Positions 1-5,516 of a stretch of 5,659 nt of DNA are shown piece by piece. The notes under the pieces are model-generated. The model worked only from the letters and a program-made list of their open reading frames with translations, made no database searches and had not been told where the DNA came from. This DNA is from Synechococcales cyanobacterium PMM_0003. GTDB taxonomy: Bacteria; Cyanobacteriota; Cyanobacteriia; Pseudanabaenales; Pseudanabaenaceae. The DNA lies in NCBI GenBank assembly GCA_949128015.1, contig CASBRC010000123.1:1-5659 (forward strand), written 5' to 3'. Each line of letters opens with the position of its first letter. Position 1 is the first letter of the stretch. The translations under genes and the position numbers were made by a program.

Positions 1-2
1 AG

Positions 3-149
3 TCCTATCGACAACGTTTTGACCTAGAGCATTTTTTCAGGTTTGAAAAACAGAATTTGCTCTTGACCGCTTTTCAAACTCCCGAAGTCCAACATGAACA
101 ACAGTGGGTTTATTTGGTCATGCTTGCATATTGGACTTTGGACAAATAA
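3..149 (+). pseudogene. Transposase gene fragment (second, truncated copy, opposite orientation)
   Basis: Reading from base 3, this piece encodes 43 residues (SYRQRFDLEH to YLVMLAY) identical to residues 365-407 of the minus-strand transposase in the neighbouring IS. It then continues with five unrelated residues (WTLDK) to a TAA at 147-149. It includes the catalytic Y-x2-R-x3-E-x6-K signature but lacks the C-terminal tail. At the DNA level, 1-127 is the reverse complement of 491-617 with a single difference at base 89, a silent third-position change in a valine codon. Similarity stops at base 128, and the terminal repeat of the IS begins at 134. The 5' part lies outside the window or is missing. 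It is a non-functional remnant or an assembly-edge copy of the same IS type. Confidence 0.85.
134..145. repeat. IS left terminal inverted repeat
   Basis: GACTTTGGACAA is the exact reverse complement of 1758-1769. It lies six bases beyond the end of the truncated transposase fragment (1-127). The preceding bases form a short direct repeat, TTGGAC T TTGGAC (131-143), which may be part of the transposase binding site. Confidence 0.7.
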
Positions 150-153
150 GAAT

Positions 154-180
154 TACTCACTCGGTAACATCAAGTGAGTA
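154..180 (-). terminator. Possible terminator of the transposase gene
   Basis: TACTCACT (154-161) pairs perfectly with AGTGAGTA (173-180) around an 11-base loop. The hairpin lies about 30 bases downstream of the transposase stop codon. On the minus strand it is followed by a moderately U-rich run (AUUCUUAUUU). The stem is not GC-rich, so termination is plausible but not certain. It could instead be a structural part of the IS end. Confidence 0.35.
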
Positions 181-210
181 GATAAGGATAGAAGGTGTTA
201 TTGCTAGAAG

Positions 211-1672
211 CTAAGCAGCAACTTGAGGTGGAAGATTAGGAGATTTGCCTTTTTTGACGACAGGATGACGAGGACGAGGGGTCTGAGATTGCCCAAATTT
301 ACGACCAGAGGATTTACCACGGGGTTGGGGAGGAACGGCAGGTGAACCCAACTGTGAAATAATTCGATTCCAGTCCTGCTGTACCTTTGAGGGAGTAATA
401 CGAGCAGATGGGTCGATATTATAAGAGTGTTGCTCCCAAGGACGGGGTAAAGCAACGGCAAGAAAATGAGCTGCCCAAAGTTGGACATAGGCAAGCATGA
501 CCAAATAAACCCACTGTTGTTCATGTTGAACTTCGGGAGTTTGAAAAGCGGTCAAGAGCAAATTCTGTTTTTCAAACCTGAAAAAATGCTCTAGGTCAAA
601 ACGTTGTCGATAGGACTGATAAACTTGCAAAGAAGAAATCTCCCCATGTCGTGTCCCGATGACGATGAGCCACATGGGTCGAAAGATGGCAAGCCCAGAT
701 GCGTCGAAACTCTCTATACGCAGCAAAGTAAAAGGGGCGTGGTGAGTAGGCATGTCCTTGCTACCAAGCATCAGCATGTTAGACCATGCAGTTATGGTGA
801 GGTTAATTGTTTTGCCACGGCGAGTTTGATAGGACATGGGCGTAATTTCGCTTGGCTGATGCCAAGTTTCAGGCTCCTTGAGGTCAAAGCGCTCTCCATA
901 CCAGATGGGATGTCCTTTCCGAGCAGGAATTTCAGGAGGAACAGGACTCTGATAAAACACCCGATTACTGCGTACCCTTGCCACGACGACTAGATTTTTA
1001 TGTTCTTGCAACGGGGTCAGGAATTGTTTGTTTCCATAAGCGCTATCAGCGACGAGTACGCATAACTGATTTGACCATGGCAAGTTTGGCTTATTTAAAA
1101 CTGTATCCAGTTGCGAAAGCCCTATTTGCGTACTATTCGACTCTGTGGGCACTCGACTCATATCCAACGGAATTGTCCAAGGCGCATCTCGGTCACTGCG
1201 TTCGGGTAAAATTCCAAGCATTGAATAACTGTGACCGATGGCGATCGGTTTGTTACCTTTGATCGTCGTCGATTGATGCACCATCCCTCGATCTTTTAAT
1301 GTTTGGGCAAAGGCTCGCTCACGGCTCGTGCAATCCATACCTAATAGGAAGAAGGGATGTTCCTTTGGCATAGGTACAACTTGGGCAATTAAATTTAATA
1401 TTCGGAATTCTTCCCCTTCTGCTGGCGGATTATCTGACAGGGCTAGTTCGTTAGATGTGTCGGGGCAAAGACTTTCTCCTATTGCTTTGAAAAGAGCACT
1501 ATGCCCTCGTCGAAATAATGGATTGAGACTTAACTGCACCACACGGGAGCGTGTGATTATTACTACAAAGAGCATCCAATAAGTCCATCGTGCTGTCTGC
1601 TCGATGCTTAAACTGCTTGTGTAGCTGACCACGAAATTCTTGGAATTCTGTCTCTGTAAGAAGAATAGGCAT
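211..1672 (-). pseudogene. IS4-superfamily DDE transposase, frameshifted near its N-terminus
   Basis: This is the DDE transposase that would cut and join the IS ends. A long open frame covers 211-1707 (498 codons from a GTG at 1707) and carries all the catalytic signals. In that numbering they are D125 in GMDCTS, D221 in VADSAYG, and the signature Y366-x2-R369-x3-E373-x6-K380. A proline- and basic-rich tail occupies about 440-498. The first 50 or so residues of that frame look like noise. Another frame from ATG 1672 gives a protein-like start, MPILLTETEFQEFRGQLHKQ, then FKHRADSTMDLLDALCSNNH, before stopping at 1499-1501. Joining the two frames near 1548-1556 yields a sensible protein of about 486 residues. 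I therefore infer a one-base insertion or two-base deletion there, so the gene is probably broken. The required shift is +1, whereas programmed shifts in IS elements are usually -1 on A- or T-rich slippery runs, which are absent here. A sequencing error is possible. Confidence 0.8.
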
Positions 1673-1757
1673 ATTAGTTTGGGGGTAATCACAAGTTTTA
1701 TAGTCACCTTGTAATTGTCCTTTTTTTCTTGGCTTTCATCCTATTTGAGCTTCAATC

Positions 1758-1769
1758 TTGTCCAAAGTC
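1758..1769. repeat. IS right terminal inverted repeat
   Basis: TTGTCCAAAGTC mirrors the left end at 134-145. It lies upstream of the transposase start. The HNH-like remnant begins about ten bases further right, so this IS end marks the point where that gene was cut or joined. Confidence 0.7.
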
Positions 1770-1777
1770 TAGTAAGT

Positions 1778-1999
1778 TTGCACCGCATAGTTAATGATCG
1801 CACTCAAAACATTTGTGAGTATTGCCTAATCACAGAAATGTTAGTGTTAGCATCCAACCATGTCGATCATGTCATCGCTGAAAAGCACGGTAGAGAAAGC
1901 ATCGCAAACTTAATTTCTGCAATGATTTCAGACACCCAGATTTCTAACTTACACGAATTTTATAGTATTTCTGAAAACCGAGATAAAATCTTAATTTAG
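1778..1999 (+). pseudogene. Remnant of an HNH-type endonuclease gene
   Basis: The frame reads LHRIVNDRTQNICEYCLITE, then a short stretch ending HVDHVIAEKHGR, and stops with TAG at 1997-1999. The CEYC pair followed by VDHVIAEKHG resembles the first half of small cyanobacterial HNH nucleases, which have C-x2-C and then DH-I-A-KHGG. After that the family normally has NL-L-C-x2-C-N and a further 60 or more residues. Here only ANL is recognisable, and the second cysteine pair is missing in this frame. Bases 1915-1923 in another frame read FCN, hinting at a second frameshift. No credible start codon is visible, and the frame runs back into the IS terminal repeat ten bases upstream, so the N-terminus was probably removed at the IS junction. 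Loss of the second zinc-binding half argues against activity. The family call rests on motif recall only. Confidence 0.5.
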
Positions 2000-2030
2000 T
2001 TGCAACAATTTATTTAAAAATCCCGATCGC

Positions 2031-3530
2031 ATGATTTTCCCTGAGTATTCTGACTTTATCGAGCTAGCCAACAAAGGCAATTTTGTACCTGTGTATATGG
2101 AATTGGTTGCCGATCTTGATACGCCTGTTTCGGCTTGGTATCGTGTGTGTCAAGGTCAACCCTATAGCTTTTTGTTAGAGTCAGTTGAGGGCGGCGAGAG
2201 GCTTGGGCGTTATAGTTTGCTGGGTTGTGATCCTCTGTGGGTATTAGAAGCGAGAGGCGATCGCACGACGCAGACTTTTCGTGATGGCACGGTGAAGAAT
2301 TTTGTTGGTAATCCGTTTCAGCACTTAAATGATTGCCTTGCAACCATTAAACCTGTGCATTTACCAGAGTTGCCGCCGAGTTTGGGTGGATTGTTTGGTT
2401 ATTGGGGTTATGAATTAATTAATTGGATCGAGCCGAAGGTTCCTGTTTATCCTTGCCAAGAGGGAGACACGCCTGATGGTGTGTGGATGCAGGTCGATAG
2501 TTTACTAGTGTTCGATCAGGTCAAACGCAAAATCTGGGCGATCGCCTATGCCGATTTGAGTAATGGTGAAGATCCTGAAAATGCTTATAAATCAGCTTGC
2601 GATCGCTTGACAGTTTTGGTAGATAAATTGCGATCGCAACTCGATCGTCAAAAAACAGCGATCACTTGGACTAATCCTCGCTTACAACCACCTGTCAGCT
2701 ATACCAGCAATGTCACTCGTGAAAAATTCTGTAAAGCTGTAGAACTTGGGAAAGAGCATATTAAGGCTGGGGATGTTTTCCAAGTCGTACTGTCGCAAAG
2801 ATTGACCACAGAATTTAAGGGAGAGCCATTTAGTTTGTATCGCTCTTTGCGCGTGGTAAATCCTTCGCCATATATGGCATTTTTCAACTTTAAGGATTGG
2901 CAACTCATTGGCTCTAGTCCAGAAATTATGGTTAAGGCTGAAAGTATAAATGGAGTTTCTCGGACTGTTCTACGCCCAATCGCAGGGACACGCCCTAGAG
3001 GTGCAAACCCTGCGGAAGATGCAGAACTTGCTAAGGATTTATTAGCTGATCCTAAAGAGGTTGCAGAACATGTGATGCTAGTAGATTTAGGGCGCAATGA
3101 TCTTGGTCGTGTTTGCAAGAGTGGAACTGTAAAAGTCGATGAGTTGATGTCGATAGAGCTTTATTCTCATGTGATGCATATCGTCAGTAATGTCGTCGGT
3201 GAAATTCGTCCAGAAAAGACGGCTTGGGATTTACTTCAAGCTTGTTTCCCTGCGGGAACGGTGAGCGGTGCGCCGAAGATTCGAGCGATGGATATCATTC
3301 ATAAGCTAGAAGGCGATCGCAGAGGTACTTATGCTGGAGCCTATGGCTATTATGACTTTGAGGGACAGCTAAATACCGCGATCACAATTCGGACAATGGT
3401 AACAAAGGATGGAACAGCTAGCGTACAGGCTGGCGCTGGTGTGGTTGCGGATTCTGACCCTGAGAAGGAATATCAAGAAACGCTGAATAAGGCAAAGGGA
3501 ATGTTGGAGTCTTTGCGCTGTTTGGGATAG
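2031..3530 (+). CDS. trpE: Anthranilate synthase component I (TrpE)
   Basis: TrpE converts chorismate to anthranilate, the first committed step of tryptophan synthesis, using ammonia delivered by the glutaminase partner TrpG in a cytosolic complex. The 499-residue length is normal. The N-terminal domain (about 1-200) carries LLES at 48-51, part of the tryptophan feedback site. The chorismate-binding domain (about 225-495) shows GSSPEIMV (294-301), RPIAGTRPRG (315-324), HVMLVDLGRNDLGR (347-360), FPAGTVSGAPKIRAMD (406-421), RRG.YAGA.GY (430-440), LNTAITIRT (447-455) and QAGAGVVADSDPEKEYQET (466-484). These include the usual metal- and substrate-binding residues. LNTAITIRT and the LLES region favour TrpE over the paralogue PabB. 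The MIFP start is typical of cyanobacterial homologues and directly follows the preceding remnant, without a clear Shine-Dalgarno sequence. No trpG lies beside it, which is usual in cyanobacteria. I see no leader peptide or attenuator. Confidence 0.96.
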   Translation: MIFPEYSDFIELANKGNFVPVYMELVADLDTPVSAWYRVCQGQPYSFLLESVEGGERLGRYSLLGCDPLWVLEARGDRTTQTFRDGTVKNFVGNPFQHLNDCLATIKPVHLPELPPSLGGLFGYWGYELINWIEPKVPVYPCQEGDTPDGVWMQVDSLLVFDQVKRKIWAIAYADLSNGEDPENAYKSACDRLTVLVDKLRSQLDRQKTAITWTNPRLQPPVSYTSNVTREKFCKAVELGKEHIKAGDVFQVVLSQRLTTEFKGEPFSLYRSLRVVNPSPYMAFFNFKDWQLIGSSPEIMVKAESINGVSRTVLRPIAGTRPRGANPAEDAELAKDLLADPKEVAEHVMLVDLGRNDLGRVCKSGTVKVDELMSIELYSHVMHIVSNVVGEIRPEKTAWDLLQACFPAGTVSGAPKIRAMDIIHKLEGDRRGTYAGAYGYYDFEGQLNTAITIRTMVTKDGTASVQAGAGVVADSDPEKEYQETLNKAKGMLESLRCLG

Positions 3531-3629
3531 TGAATAAGAGAAAATACGATCGCATTTATCTTATGCAATTAATATCGAACTATCCTGTTTTGTTGATATA
3601 AAATCAAACCATACAAGTTTTTTTGGAAT

Positions 3630-3809
3630 AATATTTGCTTTGGAGGAAATGCTTTACCAGTAGATAGATATTCATTTCAGCAGACCGACAGCAATCTATT
3701 AGCGGGTGAAAAGAACTTAGTGGATAGAATGCGCTAGGAAGAATTAACCCCATAGCAAATTGCTAGAATCTTAGGCATATCGATTGATACAATTCATTCA
3801 ATAAGTTAA
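3630..3809 (+). pseudogene. Decayed small gene with a helix-turn-helix-like end
   Basis: This frame begins after a TAA at 3627-3629 and reads through QQTDSNLLAGEKNLVDRMR, an in-frame TAG (3735-3737), EELTP, a second TAG (3750-3752), then QIARILGISIDTIHSIS and a TAA at 3807-3809. Restoring each TAG to a glutamine or glutamate codon by one base change gives a continuous polar segment followed by a convincing helix-turn-helix (LTP-x-QIARILGISIDTI). It lies in the trpE-hisD gap with no start codon or ribosome site that I trust. The protein family is not recognised. A DNA-binding tail of a transposase or nuclease is possible but unproven. TAG is a normal stop here, since trpE itself ends in TAG, so read-through is unlikely. 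Confidence 0.4.
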
Positions 3810-3876
3810 TTTGTCTTCTAGCTACTCAGGTTTGGTGCGCTTTTAATTCCTGAAATAGGTTATTAAAAATACCAGA

Positions 3877-3972
3877 TACTCCCTTCCCAACCAAGAATTA
3901 GCGTTGCGGCGCGAAGCGCCGCAACGCTAATTCTTGGGTTTTACTGTCTAATCTTTTACTGGGAAGGGAGTA
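3877..3972. mobile_element. MITE-like palindromic element with TA-flanked inverted repeats
   Basis: TACTCCCTTCCCA (3877-3889) is the exact reverse complement of 3960-3972, bounding a 96-bp unit with no coding capacity. The outermost bases are TA on both sides. They could be a duplicated TA target, leaving 11-bp terminal repeats CTCCCTTCCCA. TA duplication is the habit of IS630/Tc1-mariner transposases, so a non-autonomous element mobilised by such an IS is a reasonable inference. Inside sits a perfect 22-bp hairpin, and a 22-base AT-rich stretch (3938-3959) lies between that hairpin and the right terminal repeat. No parent IS is in the window. Confidence 0.6.
3891..3937. repeat. Perfect 22-bp stem with GAA loop inside the MITE
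   Basis: Bases 3891-3912 and 3916-3937 are perfect reverse complements around a three-base GAA loop. The core GCGTTGCGGCGC is far more GC-rich than the surrounding intergenic DNA. In RNA this would be a very stable hairpin and could stop transcription leaving trpE. It is followed by GTTTTACT, only a short U run. It may also be an independent REP-like repeat nested in the larger element. Confidence 0.75.
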
Positions 3973-4006
3973 AGCATGAAATTTTAGGCTTAAAGTAAAA
4001 GATTTA

Positions 4007-4072
4007 AGATCCCCGACTTTTTCTTTGCTTGATACAAACAACCTGTGATTTTAAAGAAAAAGTCGGAGATCT
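4007..4072. repeat. Long inverted repeat (20-bp arms, one mismatch)
   Basis: AGATCCCCGACTTTTTCTTT (4007-4026) pairs with 4053-4072 at 19 of 20 positions, the exception being C4012 against A4067, around a 26-base loop. Arms of this GATCCCCGACTTTTT type look familiar from cyanobacterial dispersed repeats, but that is from memory. Weaker inverted repeats surround it: AGGCTTAA (3986-3993) with TTAAGCCT (4115-4122), and TTAAGTTT (4090-4097) with AAACTTAA (4111-4118). The region may be a degenerate second mobile element of about 137 bp. It lies upstream of the hisD promoter region and could also insulate hisD from transcription arriving from trpE. Confidence 0.6.
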
Positions 4073-4157
4073 GGGCGATCGCATCTAAATTAAGTTTGGT
4101 TGCGATCGCAAAACTTAAGCCTCGAATCTATCTAGAAACTAAGATCAGTTAACACAA

Positions 4158-4185
4158 CTTACGGGAATACAGGTTAAGCTAAGAT
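4158..4185 (+). promoter_or_regulatory. Possible sigma-70-type promoter for hisD
   Basis: A TAAGAT -10-like hexamer at 4180-4185 lies 27 bases before the hisD start. A weak -35-like CTTACG at 4158-4163 stands 16 bases upstream of it. The position fits a short leader downstream of the repeats, but the -35 match is poor and nothing else in the sequence supports it. No Shine-Dalgarno sequence precedes hisD. Confidence 0.25.
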
Positions 4186-4212
4186 GAATCATCGCTTCTT
4201 ACGTCACAATCT

Positions 4213-5511
4213 ATGCTGCGAATTGTCACCCAGAGAACTGAAGCCGAATCCGAGATCAAGCGGATTTGCGATCGCATCTATGACGATCAGATGATCCACA
4301 AGGAAGCCACCGTCACCGAAATCATTCAAACGGTCAGACGCAAAGGCGATACAGCGCTGCTGCACTATACATCTGAGTTTGACGGTCAAGACTTTACGGC
4401 GGCGGAACTGCGCGTCAGTGGATCAGAACTTGATGCTGCTTATCAGCAGGTCAAAGGTGGTCTGCTCAAAGCGATCGAACTGGCGCATCAGCGTATTGAA
4501 GAATTTCACAAAATGCGTGTACCCAAAAGTTGGGTACATTTTGGCGATAAAGATGTAGTGCTAGGCAAACGCTATACACCTGTTGATGCCGCAGGTATTT
4601 ATATTCCTGGGGGGAAAGCTTGCTATCCAAGTACTGTATTGATGAATGCAGTTCCTGCAAAGGTTGCGGGAGTAAAAAAGATTGTTATGGTCACACCTCC
4701 AGGTCAAGAACGCACAATTAATCCTGCGATTTTGGTGGCGGCTCAGGTCGCTGGAGTAGAAGAAATTTATCGCGTGGGTGGAGCGCAAGCGATCGCAGCT
4801 TTAGCTTATGGGACAGAAACTATTCCTAAAGTTGATGTGATCACAGGACCAGGCAACATCTACGTCACCCTTGCTAAAAAACAAGTTTTCGGGCGCGTAG
4901 GTATTGACTCGATCGCAGGACCTTCAGAAGTTTTGATCATTGCTGATGCCAGCGCTAATCCGACTTATGTAGCCGCCGATATGCTTGCTCAAGCCGAGCA
5001 TGACCAAATGGCAGCCGCAATCTTGCTTACCAATGACTCCCGCCTTGCGAATCGTGTCTGCGAAGAAGTAAATCGGATGCTAGAGAACCATCCGCGCCGT
5101 TTGATGACTGAGAAGGCGATCGCCCATTATGGCTTAATCGTTGTCGTTGATAGCCTCACAACCGCCGCCGAGCTATCCAACCAGTTTGCACCTGAACATC
5201 TTGAACTAGAAGTCGAAGAACCTTGGCAATTGGTCGAGCAAATCCGTCACGCGGGAGCGATTTTTATCGGACATTCCACACCCGAAGCAGTGGGGGATTA
5301 CCTAGCAGGACCAAATCATACTTTGCCCACCTGTGGTGGTGCGCGTTATTCCTCAGCACTTGGGGTCGAGACTTTCTTGAAGCATTCCAGTTTGATTCAG
5401 TACAGTCCTGAAGCGCTCAAAGAAGTATCGGGTGCGATCGCATTACTCACCGAAGCCGAAGGCTTACCATCTCACGGCGACTCCGTAAGATTACGCATCC
5501 AAGATCTGTAA
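4213..5511 (+). CDS. hisD: Histidinol dehydrogenase (HisD)
   Basis: HisD carries out the last two steps of histidine synthesis in the cytosol, oxidising L-histidinol via histidinal to histidine with two NAD+ and a zinc ion. The 432-residue length is typical. Family blocks are AGIYIPGGKACYPSTVLMNA (127-146), VGGAQAIAALAYGT (188-201), DVITGPGNIYVTLAKK (208-223), IAGPSEVLIIAD (234-245), QAEHDQ (260-265), FAPEHLE (325-331), GDYLAGPNHTLPTCGGAR (361-378) and HGDSV (421-425). By alignment with the E. coli enzyme, the zinc ligands would be Q260, H263, D362 and H421, and the catalytic pair E328 and H329. All are present, so the enzyme should be active. The ATG at 4213 gives the usual short N-terminal lead (MLRIVTQ). 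No other his gene is adjacent. The next gene starts five bases after its stop on the same strand. Confidence 0.97.
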   Translation: MLRIVTQRTEAESEIKRICDRIYDDQMIHKEATVTEIIQTVRRKGDTALLHYTSEFDGQDFTAAELRVSGSELDAAYQQVKGGLLKAIELAHQRIEEFHKMRVPKSWVHFGDKDVVLGKRYTPVDAAGIYIPGGKACYPSTVLMNAVPAKVAGVKKIVMVTPPGQERTINPAILVAAQVAGVEEIYRVGGAQAIAALAYGTETIPKVDVITGPGNIYVTLAKKQVFGRVGIDSIAGPSEVLIIADASANPTYVAADMLAQAEHDQMAAAILLTNDSRLANRVCEEVNRMLENHPRRLMTEKAIAHYGLIVVVDSLTTAAELSNQFAPEHLELEVEEPWQLVEQIRHAGAIFIGHSTPEAVGDYLAGPNHTLPTCGGARYSSALGVETFLKHSSLIQYSPEALKEVSGAIALLTEAEGLPSHGDSVRLRIQDL

Positions 5512-5516
5512 AGTCT

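Larger units (their letters stand above)
134..1769 (-). mobile_element. IS4-superfamily insertion sequence, about 1.64 kb
   Basis: The boundaries are set by perfect 12-bp terminal inverted repeats: GACTTTGGACAA at 134-145 and TTGTCCAAAGTC at 1758-1769. A further GAA match follows after a 4-base gap. They enclose one minus-strand transposase gene plus short non-coding ends of about 77 bp downstream and 97 bp upstream of its likely start. Membership of the IS4 superfamily rests on the transposase Y-R-E-K signature. I found no convincing target-site duplication: the left flank ends ATATTG and the right flank starts TAGTAA. This fits a later rearrangement on at least one side. No HIP1 octamer occurs inside, unlike the chromosomal genes to the right. 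The exact ends could differ by one or two bases. Confidence 0.8.
2257..5441. repeat. Dispersed HIP1 octamers (GCGATCGC)
   Basis: Exact copies start at 2257, 2538, 2599, 2630, 3313, 4075, 4102, 4268, 4789, 5116 and 5434. They lie inside trpE and hisD and in the intergenic region. This highly iterated palindrome is a hallmark of many cyanobacterial genomes. None was found in 1-1770. The entry spans the sites; the intervening DNA is not repeat. Confidence 0.9.

Noticed and set aside
1540..1560. Programmed ribosomal frameshifting in the transposase
   Set aside because: The required shift is +1, there is no A/T-rich slippery run or clear stimulator, and such IS signals are normally -1. Mutation or sequence error is simpler.
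604..1582. Several plus-strand open frames of 84-129 codons opposite the transposase
   Set aside because: They are antisense to a conserved DDE transposase, lack recognisable motifs, and look like by-products of its codon use.
2000..2030. Tryptophan leader peptide or attenuator before trpE
   Set aside because: The short space upstream shows no run of Trp codons and no competing hairpins, only AT-rich DNA.
2031..3530. Alternative identity as PabB (aminodeoxychorismate synthase)
   Set aside because: The LLES feedback motif, LNTAITIRT and the overall block spelling fit TrpE better.
3534..3564. Weak inverted repeat ATAAGA/TCTTAT as trpE terminator
   Set aside because: A six-base AT-rich stem with a 19-base loop and no U tract is too weak to call.
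3630..3809. Amber codons read as an amino acid in a live gene
   Set aside because: trpE in the same window ends with TAG, and there is no sign of recoding machinery.
3870..4125. CRISPR array
   Set aside because: The repeats here are inverted arms of individual palindromes, not regularly spaced direct repeats with unique spacers.
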